64,000 nucleotides of DNA from Mesorhizobium sp. BR1-1-16. GTDB taxonomy: Bacteria; Pseudomonadota; Alphaproteobacteria; Rhizobiales; Kaistiaceae. Of this stretch, positions 36,568-46,033 are shown one piece after another (position 1 is the first letter of the stretch; every line of letters starts with the position of its first letter). A program made the translations under genes and the position numbers. The notes beneath the pieces were generated by a model, which saw nothing but the letters and a program-made list of their open reading frames with translations, searched no databases and was not told where the DNA came from. The stretch is taken from NCBI RefSeq assembly GCF_020165495.1, contig NZ_JAIUIE010000001.1:682001-746000 (forward strand), read 5' to 3'.

Positions 36568-37416
36568 TCAGACGGCGATATTGTCGATGAGCCGTGTCTT
36601 GCCGAGCCAGGCGGCAACGAGAAGTCGAAGCGGTCCCGCATCGCCGGGCGTCGGAGCCGCCAGCGTCAGGGCATTGCGCAGTTCGAGATAGTCAGGGCGG
36701 AAACCTACCGACTTCAGTTTCGCCAGCCCTGCCCGGCAGGCTTCACCAGCGTTGCCGCCTGCACGGATCGCCGCCGCGGTCTCGTTGAGCACTTCCGGAA
36801 GGCTCGCGGCCGTGCGCCGTTCCTCGGGCGAGAGATAGGCGTTGCGCGAGGAGAGGGCGAGGCCATCGGTCTCGCGGACGGTCGGCAGCCCGACGATCTC
36901 GGTCGGGAGATGCAGGTCGGCCACCATCTGCCGGACGACCAGCAGTTGCTGGTAGTCCTTTTCGCCGAACATCGCGATATCGGGGAAGCCGCCGATGAGC
37001 AGCTTGCCGACGACCGTCGCGACGCCCGTGAAGAAATGCGGCCGGAAATCGGTCTCGAGGCCGAGCGCCGGGCCGGCCAGCGAGATCGTCGTCGCGTGAC
37101 CTACGGGATACATCTCCTGCGCCGTTGGGACGAAGACGGCCTCGACGCCGAGTGCGGCGAGCTTCGCGACATCGCTCGCCTCGGTGCGCGGATAGGCGCC
37201 GAAATCCTCGGTCGGTGCGAACTGGGCCGGATTGACGAAAATGGTCGCGACGATCCGGTCGACCCGGCGGCGGGCCTCGGCGACCAGCGCCAGATGGCCG
37301 TCATGCAGCGCGCCCATGGTCGGGATCATGCCGACTGTCAGGCCTTCCGAATGCCAACTCGCCGTGTTGGCGCGGAGGTCAGAGATCGTGCGAAGAACGA
37401 TGGGGGGATGGTTCAT
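36568..37416 (-). CDS. panC: Pantothenate synthetase
   Basis: A 282-residue enzyme that condenses pantoate and beta-alanine with ATP to give pantothenate. PTMGALHDGHLALV carries the HxGH-type ATP motif, FVNPAQFAPTEDF follows, and GEKDYQQL, GLPTVRETDGLALSSRN are the pantoate and KMSKS-like regions. The ATG at 37416 has GAGG 9 bases upstream; an upstream extension is not family-like. panB is not in the window. Confidence 0.96.
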   Translation of the reverse strand: MNHPPIVLRTISDLRANTASWHSEGLTVGMIPTMGALHDGHLALVAEARRRVDRIVATIFVNPAQFAPTEDFGAYPRTEASDVAKLAALGVEAVFVPTAQEMYPVGHATTISLAGPALGLETDFRPHFFTGVATVVGKLLIGGFPDIAMFGEKDYQQLLVVRQMVADLHLPTEIVGLPTVRETDGLALSSRNAYLSPEERRTAASLPEVLNETAAAIRAGGNAGEACRAGLAKLKSVGFRPDYLELRNALTLAAPTPGDAGPLRLLVAAWLGKTRLIDNIAV

Positions 37417-37580
37417 GGCGATACCTCGCGGGAATGGTGCTTCTGTCGCGCGATTCCCGCATGTTGGGAAGGGGCTGGAGCCTGCCGAAGCGTCGTGCGG
37501 CTGTTCTCCCCATTGCAGCGCCGGCCGCAACGCCGCATGTGTTGGCAGCGGCTGCGTCGTGTGGCCTCCTGGGAGATGTG

Positions 37581-38210
37581 ATGGGTCTCGTTCTGCCGTT
37601 CGCCGCCGTCCTCGCGCTCGGGATCTGGCTTGCCTGGACTTTTGGCGGCAACAAGGGGAAGGGGAGCCTGCGCCTCGCTGCCCGCAAGGGCGCCGCCGGT
37701 ACGCTTCTCGCGCTGGCGGCCGTGATGATCGCGACGGGCAAGATTTTCGTCGGCGTACCGTTGATCGTCTTTGCGCTGTCGCTCTGGCGGCCGCGCTTCC
37801 TCGAGCGCGGGGGCCGGATCCTCGACGGGCGCGTTACATCGGGTCGCTTCGCCGGCCGGCGGCTCGACGAGCTGGCGCCGCGCGAACTTGCGACGCTCCA
37901 TGCCGAGCTCGCAGCGCGGCCTGGCGACCGCCTAGTCCTCGAAGCTTATCTCGACCGCCGGATGCCCGGCTGGCGTGAAGACGTCGATCGTGATGCGGCA
38001 GGCCGGGCGCGCCGCCCGGCGGGCGCGGGCACCATGACAGATGAGCAGGCCTACCAGATCCTTGGCCTTGCGCCCGGCGCCACCGAGGCTGAAATCAGCG
38101 CGGCCTATCGGCGTTTGATGAAGCGCGTCCATCCCGATCAGGGCGGCTCGACGTTCCTGGCCGCCCAGATCAACGAGGCGAAGGAAAGACTCCTCGGCAG
38201 ACATCGCTAA
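37581..38210 (+). CDS. Membrane-anchored DnaJ-domain protein (Tim14-like layout)
   Basis: A 209-residue protein with two N-terminal hydrophobic segments (about residues 3-19 and 43-68), a linker, and a C-terminal J domain (about 155-209) with YQILGLAPGATEAEISAAYR and the KRVHPDQGG HPD motif that stimulates Hsp70 ATPase. This layout resembles mitochondrial Tim14/Pam18, and such proteins are frequent in alphaproteobacteria. The Hsp70 partner and client are unknown. The ATG at 37581 follows GGGAG. Confidence 0.88.
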   Translation: MGLVLPFAAVLALGIWLAWTFGGNKGKGSLRLAARKGAAGTLLALAAVMIATGKIFVGVPLIVFALSLWRPRFLERGGRILDGRVTSGRFAGRRLDELAPRELATLHAELAARPGDRLVLEAYLDRRMPGWREDVDRDAAGRARRPAGAGTMTDEQAYQILGLAPGATEAEISAAYRRLMKRVHPDQGGSTFLAAQINEAKERLLGRHR

Positions 38211-38264
38211 CTCCCATACGCGGTACAAAAAGGGAGAAGATTACGGGTGATGGAAGGCCAACCC

Positions 38265-39806
38265 TCAATCGGGAATGGCCAGGCAGCTCACATCGCGCTT
38301 CTTGAGTGCGTCGCAGGCTGCGCGCGCCTTGGCTTTCGTTTCAAAGCCGGCGAACCGAGCCCTGAAGAAGGTCTCATCGCCCTTCTTGACAGTTTCGATG
38401 CTCGGCTGAGCGGCGGCCAGCGCCTTGCCACCTTTGGCCTTGGCAGCGTCGAGCAGCGACTGGGCGCCATCCTCGCTCGCCGTTGCGGCGATCTGGACCT
38501 TCCAGCCCGAAATGCCGGAGCCGGTGCGGACTGGCGCTGCGTCCTCAGCGTCGCCTTCGCCGATGGCGCCCGTGTCGTTGGAGGCGCTGTCGTCATCTGC
38601 GGTCGGCACGGGGCCGGTCACGGAAGCCGTGACGACGACCGGGCTGGCGACGGGCTTGCCGCTCGGGCCCTGCACGAAGACCATGCGCGGCCCATCGACG
38701 GCCGGCTCGGGCTCGGAAGCGAGCGCCAGCGGCTGCGGCGCGGCGGAAGGCATCTGCGCTGCGGAGGCCTCGACGATTTCAGGCGCGGCTTCGGGCTTGG
38801 CGACCGGCGGCGGAGCGAGCGCGGCAACGGCGACGTCATCATTCGTGTCGGGCGCTGGCACCGGCTTCGCGATGGCGACCGGGGGCGGAACATCATCCAC
38901 AGGACCGGCACTCTTGCCCTTGAACATGCGGGCGATCATCGAGCCGCCCTTGGCAGGGCCGGCATAGGCCGTCGGCATGTACCGGTCGATCATGCCCACC
39001 ATCTGCTTGTCACGCGAGGCAGCGGAGCCGCCGCCCATCACCGATGCGACGATGTAGCGGTCGTCGCGCTTGACGGATGACACGATGTTGAAGCCGGACG
39101 CGTTCGTGTAGCCGGTCTTGATTCCGTCGACGCCTTCAACCTTGCCGAGCAGGCGGTTGTGATTGCCGATCGTCTTGCCGTTGTAGACAAAGCTGCGTGT
39201 CGAGAAATAGCGATAATAGGTCGGATAGCGCTCCTGCAGTGCGCGTCCGAGCGTCACCATGTCCCGCGCCGTCGTCCACTGGTTCGGATTGGGCAGGCCG
39301 TTGGCGTTCAGGAACGTTGTCCGCGACATGCCGAGCGAGCGCGCGGTGGCCGTCATGCGTTGGGCGAAAGCGCTCTCCGAGCCGCCGAGATTTTCCGCGA
39401 TGACGACGGCGGCATCGTTGGCCGAGCGGGTGATGAGGCCGAGCATGGCGTCGCGGACAGCGATCGTCGAGCCGGGCCTGAGGCCGAGCTTGGTCGGTGC
39501 CTGTCGCGAAGCGTAGGTGGAGACCTTCAGACGCGTGTTGAGATTGATCTTGCCGCTCTCGAGCTCGCTGAAGAGCAGATAAAGCGTCATCATCTTGGTG
39601 AGCGAGGCAGGGTGGCGCAGGCCATCGGGGTCGCTCTGATAGAGCACCTTGCCGGTCTTGCCGTCGACGACGATTGCCGATTTCGGGGCGGCCACAGCGA
39701 CAACCGAAGTCGTCGCGACCATCGCACCTGCAACCATCAAGGCGGCAACTGCACCTCGGGCAGACCGGGCGTGAAACCGGACGAACGCGCTGGAACCCCA
39801 CAGCAT
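38265..39806 (-). CDS. D-alanyl-D-alanine carboxypeptidase with C-terminal SPOR domain
   Basis: A 513-residue exported penicillin-binding protein of the DacA type. The signal segment ends near residue 40, the active-site SxxK is S68-LT-K71, SAN is at 128-130 and KTG at 230-232. A 130-residue Pro/Ala-rich linker leads to a SPOR domain (about 435-513) with WKVQIAA and FFRARFAGF, which binds denuded septal glycan. It trims the terminal D-Ala of stem peptides, and SPOR should place it at the division site. It converges with the J-protein gene. Confidence 0.94.
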   Translation of the reverse strand: MLWGSSAFVRFHARSARGAVAALMVAGAMVATTSVVAVAAPKSAIVVDGKTGKVLYQSDPDGLRHPASLTKMMTLYLLFSELESGKINLNTRLKVSTYASRQAPTKLGLRPGSTIAVRDAMLGLITRSANDAAVVIAENLGGSESAFAQRMTATARSLGMSRTTFLNANGLPNPNQWTTARDMVTLGRALQERYPTYYRYFSTRSFVYNGKTIGNHNRLLGKVEGVDGIKTGYTNASGFNIVSSVKRDDRYIVASVMGGGSAASRDKQMVGMIDRYMPTAYAGPAKGGSMIARMFKGKSAGPVDDVPPPVAIAKPVPAPDTNDDVAVAALAPPPVAKPEAAPEIVEASAAQMPSAAPQPLALASEPEPAVDGPRMVFVQGPSGKPVASPVVVTASVTGPVPTADDDSASNDTGAIGEGDAEDAAPVRTGSGISGWKVQIAATASEDGAQSLLDAAKAKGGKALAAAQPSIETVKKGDETFFRARFAGFETKAKARAACDALKKRDVSCLAIPD

Positions 39807-40205
39807 GTCGAATAGAACTCCGTAATCTTGCGGCGCCAGCAGAGGGCCTGCGTCGCCTAACTTGATTTTGAACGAGCACCGGAACTTTTTTGAGGCGCCG
39901 GCGAGGGATTGTCACAAAGGAAGTTCGGTGGCCTTGCCGGCCGCATGTTTGAGCCGCTTTGCGTTCACGGCGTCAGGTTCGAGCCGCCCTGTGCGTCCTC
40001 CCCATCGATCACCCAGGAAGCTAGGGACTCGCCGTTACGAATCCGTAAAAATTTACCAAAGAGATCGAAGTCTCCGCTCCCGGCGGTCCCGCACTGCGGC
40101 ATACGCCTTTTGTGCACCGCAGCATTTCGCTTGACAAGGGCCGACCGATTTTGGATGAATGTTGCCAGTGAGCGACAATCTGTAGGCGCGGGCGGGGAAT
40201 AGCAG
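39807..40205. promoter_or_regulatory. Long divergent intergenic region before the phasin gene
   Basis: This 399-bp stretch holds no gene I can support. A CTTGACA element at 40130-40136 lies about 70 bp before the phasin ATG and is a good -35, but the -10 about 17-18 bases on (GATGAAT) is weak. The start of the DacA-SPOR gene is at the other end. Confidence 0.5.
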
Positions 40206-40538
40206 ATGATCAAGGGTTTCGACGATATCCAAAAGGCCTCGAAGGACAATATCGAGCAGGCGATGAAGAGCGTGGAGGCCATGAGCAAGGGCATCCAGGC
40301 GCTCGCCGTCGAGACAGCTGATTATCAGAAGAAGAGCTATGAGACCGGCGCCGCGGCGATCGAGAAGATCGTTGCCGCCAAGAGCGTCGAAAAGGCCGTC
40401 GAGATTCAGAACGAATATCTGAAGGCGACCTATGAAGGCTATATCAGCGAACTCTCCAAGATCGGCTCGATGATGACCGATTTTGCCAAGGACGCTTATC
40501 GGCCGTTCGAGAGCGTTTTCGGCAAGATCCCGAAATAG
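40206..40538 (+). CDS. Phasin family protein
   Basis: A 110-residue, all-helical, highly charged protein with phasin-type heptads: FDDIQKASKDNIEQAMKSVE, ALAVETADYQKKSYETGAAA and VEIQNEYLKATYEGYISELSK. Phasins coat polyhydroxyalkanoate granules; in Hyphomicrobiales many small members have other or unknown roles. It is monocistronic, followed 24 bp later by an intrinsic terminator. No PHA synthase lies in the window. Confidence 0.92.
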   Translation: MIKGFDDIQKASKDNIEQAMKSVEAMSKGIQALAVETADYQKKSYETGAAAIEKIVAAKSVEKAVEIQNEYLKATYEGYISELSKIGSMMTDFAKDAYRPFESVFGKIPK

Positions 40539-40561
40539 CGCTCTCCGGCTTCTGGAATGTG

Positions 40562-40590
40562 AAAGGCCCGGCGATGAACCGGGCCTTTTT
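40562..40590 (+). terminator. Intrinsic terminator after the phasin gene
   Basis: AAAGGCCCGG-cgatgaa-CCGGGCCTTT with a TTTTT run at 40586-40590: a 10-bp stem, 7-base loop and U-tract. Confidence 0.93.
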
Positions 40591-40756
40591 GCTGTCTGGC
40601 CGTGATGGGTCCTCGAATGGATCGGCACCCGTCACTTTGAGGGTGCGCAGTTCCATCCGTCGTCTTCGCCCGGCCTGCATTCGTCCGCTATTGCCGGGTC
40701 GGCCTGGCAGTGACGGCTGATGGAACGCTGGGCGACGGAGCCCTCGATGCCCACGC

Positions 40757-40930
40757 CTAACGGGGGTGGCCGCGGCACTGGTTGATGTTCTCGCTGCCGA
40801 AGGTGCCGCAGGAATTCACCGGCTCCATGGCCCGGATCGCCGGGTCATAGGGATCGCTCGTTCCCCCAGCGCATCCGCTGACGCCGGCCGCGACGGCGGC
40901 GAGAAAAAGTGTCAGGACCAACGTTCGCAA
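40757..40930 (-). CDS. Tiny lipoprotein, 57 residues (TTG start)
   Basis: A small open frame starting with TTG at 40930, 7 bases after a strong AGGAGG. The product begins MRTLVLTLFLAA and has a lipobox VSGC with the lipidated Cys at residue 20, leaving a 38-residue mature lipoprotein that contains AMEPVNSCG and ends ENINQCRGHPR, with two further cysteines. It is the paralogue of the next gene upstream: same length of 57 residues, same lipobox position, and shared EPVNxCG and INQC motifs. Function unknown; the cysteines could form a disulfide in the periplasm. Confidence 0.82.
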   Translation of the reverse strand: MRTLVLTLFLAAVAAGVSGCAGGTSDPYDPAIRAMEPVNSCGTFGSENINQCRGHPR

Positions 40931-41017
40931 CGGAAATCCTCCTGCCGGTTATTCCTGCCTCAGATAGACCGATCTCGCGCCCCGGGCAAATCCGTGCCCC
41001 TATGGCCAACGCTTATC

Positions 41018-41191
41018 TCAGCGGCCGCTCGGACACTGGTTGATGTCTTGCGTCCCGCCCGGGCCGCAGGCATTCACCGGCTCGAAGGCAGCGATCGCAC
41101 GCGCGTTGGCCGCGCTGTCGTCGCCCGTGGTGCAAGCGGAGAGACCGGCCCCGGCCGATGCAAGGGCGAGAATGATGAGCAGCGTGCGCAT
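41018..41191 (-). CDS. Tiny lipoprotein, 57 residues (paralogue)
   Basis: A 57-residue product starting MRTLLIILALASAG with a lipobox LSAC (Cys20) and a 38-residue mature part containing AFEPVNACGPGG and DINQCPSGR. The ATG at 41191 has AAGGA 8 bases upstream. It lies 87 bp upstream of its paralogue on the same strand, so the pair arose by tandem duplication. The conserved EPVN-x-CG...INQC core suggests a folded disulfide loop. No family recognised. Confidence 0.82.
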   Translation of the reverse strand: MRTLLIILALASAGAGLSACTTGDDSAANARAIAAFEPVNACGPGGTQDINQCPSGR

Positions 41192-41325
41192 GGCGCTTAT
41201 CCTTGAAGTCGTTGTACGACACGGAGATAGGTCGCTCCGGCCCATTCGGCCAGCCACGCTTGCGTGAGCTTGGCAGTAACAGTGGGCAACCGGTGACAAC
41301 ATCGACTTGCCGCGAGGAGGGAAGC

Positions 41326-41832
41326 ATGAGGAACTGGGTCTTGCGCGATGAGCAGCCGGCTGATGTCGAGGCCATTGCGACGCTCACGACCGCCGCCTTT
41401 GCAGGCCGTCCCTATAGCTCCGGAACCGAAGCCGCCATCGTCGACGCTCTCCGCGCGGCCGACGCCTTGACGATTTCGCTGGTGGCTGCCGATGCCGAGG
41501 ACGGCGTTATCGGCCATGTTGCGTTTTCGCCGGCGACGATCGGTGGCGACGCTTCCGGCTGGTTTGCCCTCGGCCCAGTCTCGGTTGATCCGCAGTGCCA
41601 GGGTGAAGGGATCGGTACCGCGCTGGTCACGGCAGGGCTGGAGCGTCTCCGCAATGCGGGCGCCAAGGGCTGCATCCTCCTGGGCGCCGCAGCCTACTAC
41701 CGACGTTTCGGCTTTGAGCACGACCTGTCAGTCACGCTCGAAGGCCTGCCACCGGGACATCTCATGGTGCAGTGGTTTGGAGCGGAGAGAGCGACGGGAG
41801 AAGCGCGGTTTCATCCGGCTTTTGGCGTGTGA
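41326..41832 (+). CDS. GNAT family N-acetyltransferase
   Basis: A 168-residue acetyltransferase. The acetyl-CoA-binding motif is LGPVSVDPQCQGEGIGTALV with the Q/RxxGxG core, followed by LLGAAAYYRRFGFEHD. Close relatives annotate as predicted N-acetyltransferase YhbS. The acceptor is unknown. GAGGAGGGA precedes the ATG at 41326. It diverges from the tiny lipoprotein pair across 134 bp. Confidence 0.9.
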   Translation: MRNWVLRDEQPADVEAIATLTTAAFAGRPYSSGTEAAIVDALRAADALTISLVAADAEDGVIGHVAFSPATIGGDASGWFALGPVSVDPQCQGEGIGTALVTAGLERLRNAGAKGCILLGAAAYYRRFGFEHDLSVTLEGLPPGHLMVQWFGAERATGEARFHPAFGV

Positions 41833-41907
41833 CGCGGTCGCGCAGGCGAGATGCGGACGCAAGGTCGGCGATCTGACGACGCAAGACATGCATTCTGCGG
41901 ACCTGTC

Positions 41908-41986
41908 ATTGCCGGGCTTGACCCGGCAATCCAGCAGCTATGTTGCTGGCCAGCGAAGTCTGGATCGCCGGGTCAAGCCCGGCAAT
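41908..41986. repeat. Intergenic inverted repeat (27-bp arms, 25-bp spacer)
   Basis: The left arm at 41908-41934 starts ATTGCCGGGCTTGACCCGG, and the right arm at 41960-41986 is its reverse complement with 26 of 27 matches. Each arm also contains a shorter palindrome, GCCGGG...CCCGGC. This is the form of a dispersed REP-like element common between genes in Hyphomicrobiales genomes. It sits between the GNAT gene and the end of nrdJ, where it may act as a bidirectional terminator. Confidence 0.8.
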
Positions 41987-42126
41987 CACATCGGAGGAGC
42001 GTGGCGATTGGGTCAGCGATCCCAACCGCCCTTGCTGTCGGACGATCGTATCGATGAGAGCATCCTCCGGCCTGCGGCCCCAAGTCTCCAACGAGGAGGC
42101 CGGGGCCGGCAGGCCGGCTTGAGATA

Positions 42127-45100
42127 CTAGCTGCAACCGCTCGTATTCCCACAGGTATCGCACTTCAGGCAGGTGCCGTTGCGCACCATCGTGAAGTTGG
42201 CGCATTCGGTGCAGCTTTCGCCCTCATAGCCCTTCATGCGCGCGATGGCGGCCTGTTCGGCGACTGAGGATTTCGGCTGCTGGGACGGCGCGGGTTCGGC
42301 GATGCCGACCGTCGTCTCGATCGTCGTTTCGGTTTCGGTGACGACGTCGCGCTTGAAGGCGACCGCGGCGCCGCCACTGAGGCCGGAGGTGCGCAGCGCC
42401 GTCACGACGGAAGCCGCCGTCACAGGCGCCGAGGCAGCACCCTTCGATTCGCCGGGACGCTCGATCAGCTTGAAGCGCTCGGTCTTGCCGCGGACGAGGC
42501 CGTGGCTGACCGGGGCCGGACGCGAGGTCGGCTGGTCGCCGCCGCCAAGCGTCGTCGCATTGTTGTCCTCGGGGACGACATGGGCGAGATCGTTGCGGCC
42601 GAGATAGGACACGGCGAGCTCGCGGAACACATAGTCGAGGATCGACGTCGCGTTCTTGATCGCCTCATTGCCGGTGACCATGCCGGCCGGCTCGAAGCGG
42701 GTGAACACGAAGGCTTCGACATATTCCTCGAGCGGCACGCCATATTGCAGGCCGAGCGAGATGGCGATGGCGAAATTGTTCATCATCGCGCGGAAGGCGG
42801 CGCCTTCCTTATGCATGTCGATGAAGATCTCGCCGAGGCGCCCGTCGCGATATTCGCCGGTGTGCAGATAGACCTTGTGGCCGCCGACATTCGCCTTCTG
42901 GGTGTAGCCCGTGCGGCGATCCGGCATCTTCTCGCGCCGGCGCACTTCTCGCTCGATGATCCGCTCCACGATGCGCTCGGCGATCTGCTCGGCGCGCGCG
43001 GCGGCGGGCTTTGCCACCAGCGCCTCGACTGCTTCGTCCGCGTCTTCCTCGTCATCGGCGAGGATCTGCGAATTCAGTGGCTGCGACAGCTTCGAGCCGT
43101 CGCGATAGAGCGCGTTGGCCTTCAGCGCCAGCTTCCACGACAGCATATAGGCGCTTTTGGCGTCCTCGACCGTCGCGTCGTTCGGCATGTTGATGGTCTT
43201 GGAGATTGCGCCCGAGATGAAGGGCTGCGCCGCCGCCATCATGCGGATATGGCTCTCGACCGAGAGATAGCGCTTGCCGAGCTTGCCGCAGGGATTGGCG
43301 CAATCGAACACCGCATAGTGCTCAAGCTTCAGGTGCGGCGCGCCTTCCAGCGTCATCGCCCCGCAGACATGGATATTGGCGGCCTCGATCTCCTTCCTGG
43401 AGAAGCCGAGCGCCGGCAGCATTTCAAACGCCGGGTCGTTCAGCTGCGCCTCGGTGAAGCCGAGGCCTTCCTTGCAGAAGTCCTCGCCGAGCGACCACTT
43501 GTTGAAGACGAACTTGATGTCGAAGGCCGAGGCGAGCGTGCCTTCGAGCTTTTCCAGCACGTCGTCGGTGAAGCCCTTGGCCTTGAGGCTCGTGTGGTTG
43601 ATGCCGGGCGACTGGCGCAGCGAGGCATGGCCAACGGCATAGGCCTCGATCTCGGCGATCTGGTGCTCGGCATAGCCGAGCGTCCGAAGCGCCTCGGGCA
43701 CGGCGCGGTTGATGATCTTGAAATAACCCCCACCGGCCAGCTTCTTGAACTTCACCAGCGCGAAGTCCGGCTCGATGCCCGTGGTGTCGCAATCCATGAC
43801 GAGGCCGATCGTGCCGGTCGGCGCGATCACGGTCGCCTGCGCATTGCGATAGCCATGCTGCTCGCCGAGCGCCAGGGCATCGTCCCAGGCCTTGCGCGCC
43901 GCCTCGGCGAGGCGCTGGTCCTTGAGGGAGCCATGGTCGAGCGGGACGGGGAGGGTGGAGAGCCCCTCATAGCCCTGCGTCACCGCATGGGCGGCCCGGC
44001 GATGGTTGCGGATGACGCGCAACATCGGCTCGCGGTTCTTGGCAAAGCCCGGAAACGGCCCAAGCTCCTTCGCCATCTCGGCCGAGGTGGCATAGGCGGT
44101 GCCGGTCATGATCGCCGTCAGAGCGCCGCAGATGGCACGGCCTTCGGTCGAGTCATAGGGAATGCCGGAGGTCATCAGGAGGCCGCCGATATTGGCATAG
44201 CCGAGGCCGAGCGTGCGGAACTGATAGGAAAGCTCGGCGATCTCCTTCGACGGGAACTGCGCCATCAGGACCGAGATCTCGAGCACCACCGTCCAGAGGC
44301 GACAGGCATGGATATAGCGATCGACATCGAAGGCGCCGTCGGCTCCGCGGAACTGCAACAGGTTGAGGGAGGCGAGATTGCAGGCCGTGTCGTCGAGGAA
44401 CATGTATTCCGAGCACGGATTGGAGGCGTTGATGCGCCCCGAGGCCGGGCTGGTGTGCCACTCGTTCATCGTCGTGTTGAAATGGAGGCCCGGATCGGCG
44501 GACGCCCAGGCTGCGTGGCCGATCTGCTCCCAGAGCTCGCGCGCCTTCAGCGTCTTCGCGACCTTGCCGTCGGTGCGACGCATCAGCTTCCAGTCGCCAT
44601 CGGTCTCGACGGCGCGCAGGAACTCGTCCGAGATCGAGACCGAATTGTTGGAGTTCTGGCCGGAGACCGTGAGATAGGCTTCCGAGTCCCAATCGGTGTC
44701 GTAGACCGGGAATTCGATGTCGGTATAGCCCTGCTTGGCAAACTGTATGACGCGCAGGATGTAGTTCTGCGGCACCAGCGCCTTCTTGGCAGCGCGAATC
44801 TCGCGCTTCAACGCCGGGTTCTTGGCCGGATCGAAGCAATCCTCGCCCGAGCCCTCGCAATTGACGCAGGCCTTCATGATGGCCTTGAGGTGCTGCGCAT
44901 TGATCTTGGAGCCGGTCACCAGCGCCGCGACCTTCTGCTCCTCATGCACCTTCCAGTTGATGTATTTCTCGATATCGGGATGGTCGGCGTCGACGACGAC
45001 CATCTTGGCGGCGCGGCGCGTCGTGCCGCCCGACTTGATCGCGCCGGCGGCGCGGTCGCCGATCTTCAGGAAGCTCATCAGGCCGGACGACTTGCCGCCG

Positions 45101-45840
45101 CCCGAGAGCTTCTCGCCTTCGCCGCGAAGCCGCGAGAAGTTCGAACCGGTGCCCGAGCCATACTTGAAGAGGCGCGCCTCGCGGACCCAGAGGTCCATGA
45201 TGCCGCCCTCGTTGACGAGGTCGTCCGAGACCGACTGGATGAAGCAGGCATGCGGCTGCGGATGCTCGTAGGCGGTCTTCGAGCGGGTCAGCTTGCCGGT
45301 CTTGTAATCGACATAGAAATGGCCCTGGCTCGGCCCGTCGATGCCATAGGCCCAGTGCAGGCCGGTGTTGAACCACTGCGGCGAGTTGGGAGCGACGCGC
45401 TGCGTCGCCAGCATGAAGCGGTGCTCGTCGAAGAAGGCCTGCGCGTCTTCCTCGCTGTCGAAATAGCCGCCCTTCCAGCCCCAATAGGTCCAGGTGCCGG
45501 CCAGACGATCGAACACCTGACGCGAATCGACTTCGCCAACGGTGCGCTCGGCCTCGGGCAGTTCGGCCAGCGCCTTCTCGTCGGCGACCGAGCGCCACAG
45601 GAAGGACGGAACGTCATTCTCCTCGACGCGCTTCAGACGCGCCGGCACGCCGGCCTTGCGGAAATATTTCTGCGCGATGATGTCGCTCGCGACCTGGCTC
45701 CAGGTCGAGGGAACGGCAATCCCTTCCAGGCGGAACACGACCGAGCCATCCGGATTGCGGATCTCGCTCTTCGTGGTCCGAAACTCGATCCCGGCATAAG
45801 CCGACTGACCGCTGGTGGTGAAGCGCCGTTCGATCCGCAT
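42127..45840 (-). CDS. nrdJ: Vitamin B12-dependent (class II) ribonucleotide reductase
   Basis: A 1237-residue adenosylcobalamin-dependent enzyme reducing ribonucleotides to deoxyribonucleotides with or without oxygen. Family segments include [27 protein letters not shown], the [20 protein letters not shown] active-site region, [12 protein letters not shown] and, at the C-terminus, [19 protein letters not shown], a four-cysteine element followed by the redox-active tail CGNTSGCS. The ATG at 45840 has GAGGA 10 bases upstream; a longer frame to 45948 is unlikely. An NrdR-like box overlaps its predicted promoter. Confidence 0.95.
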   Translation of the reverse strand: MRIERRFTTSGQSAYAGIEFRTTKSEIRNPDGSVVFRLEGIAVPSTWSQVASDIIAQKYFRKAGVPARLKRVEENDVPSFLWRSVADEKALAELPEAERTVGEVDSRQVFDRLAGTWTYWGWKGGYFDSEEDAQAFFDEHRFMLATQRVAPNSPQWFNTGLHWAYGIDGPSQGHFYVDYKTGKLTRSKTAYEHPQPHACFIQSVSDDLVNEGGIMDLWVREARLFKYGSGTGSNFSRLRGEGEKLSGGGKSSGLMSFLKIGDRAAGAIKSGGTTRRAAKMVVVDADHPDIEKYINWKVHEEQKVAALVTGSKINAQHLKAIMKACVNCEGSGEDCFDPAKNPALKREIRAAKKALVPQNYILRVIQFAKQGYTDIEFPVYDTDWDSEAYLTVSGQNSNNSVSISDEFLRAVETDGDWKLMRRTDGKVAKTLKARELWEQIGHAAWASADPGLHFNTTMNEWHTSPASGRINASNPCSEYMFLDDTACNLASLNLLQFRGADGAFDVDRYIHACRLWTVVLEISVLMAQFPSKEIAELSYQFRTLGLGYANIGGLLMTSGIPYDSTEGRAICGALTAIMTGTAYATSAEMAKELGPFPGFAKNREPMLRVIRNHRRAAHAVTQGYEGLSTLPVPLDHGSLKDQRLAEAARKAWDDALALGEQHGYRNAQATVIAPTGTIGLVMDCDTTGIEPDFALVKFKKLAGGGYFKIINRAVPEALRTLGYAEHQIAEIEAYAVGHASLRQSPGINHTSLKAKGFTDDVLEKLEGTLASAFDIKFVFNKWSLGEDFCKEGLGFTEAQLNDPAFEMLPALGFSRKEIEAANIHVCGAMTLEGAPHLKLEHYAVFDCANPCGKLGKRYLSVESHIRMMAAAQPFISGAISKTINMPNDATVEDAKSAYMLSWKLALKANALYRDGSKLSQPLNSQILADDEEDADEAVEALVAKPAAARAEQIAERIVERIIEREVRRREKMPDRRTGYTQKANVGGHKVYLHTGEYRDGRLGEIFIDMHKEGAAFRAMMNNFAIAISLGLQYGVPLEEYVEAFVFTRFEPAGMVTGNEAIKNATSILDYVFRELAVSYLGRNDLAHVVPEDNNATTLGGGDQPTSRPAPVSHGLVRGKTERFKLIERPGESKGAASAPVTAASVVTALRTSGLSGGAAVAFKRDVVTETETTIETTVGIAEPAPSQQPKSSVAEQAAIARMKGYEGESCTECANFTMVRNGTCLKCDTCGNTSGCS

Positions 45841-45983
45841 CGTCGTCCATTCCTCTTGTGCGAGCGCGCCGCTGCCCAGCGGGCACTCCCGGTCCAAATC
45901 CGACCGGCTGCCAACCTGATCAATGAAGGACACGGGCGGTCGTTCCACCCCGCTCCTTCATCTTGTGTGTACCCTACCGCAAG

Positions 45984-45999
45984 ACTCTAAATATAGTGT
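45984..45999 (-). promoter_or_regulatory. NrdR box upstream of nrdJ
   Basis: On the minus strand the 16 bases read ACACTATATTTAGAGT, close to the NrdR consensus ACACwATATnTnGTGT (one half mismatched). A weaker half-site with ACACAC lies at 45965-45970, 29 bp closer to the gene. NrdR represses ribonucleotide reductase genes when dATP is high. Confidence 0.72.
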
Positions 46000-46018
46000 T
46001 GAGAGCCGCTTTTTTCCA
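45990..46018 (-). promoter_or_regulatory. Predicted nrdJ promoter
   Basis: On the minus strand TGGAAA (4 of 6 to the -35 consensus) is followed after exactly 17 bases by TATATT (5 of 6 to the -10). The -10 lies inside the NrdR box, the usual arrangement for repression. The leader to the nrdJ ATG would be about 140 bases. Confidence 0.6.
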
Positions 46019-46033
46019 CGCAAATCGTCTGTG

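Noticed and set aside
42502-45990. 1162-codon open frame on the plus strand
   Set aside because: It is antisense to nrdJ. High GC content leaves long mirror frames open; it has no family motif and no ribosome-binding site.
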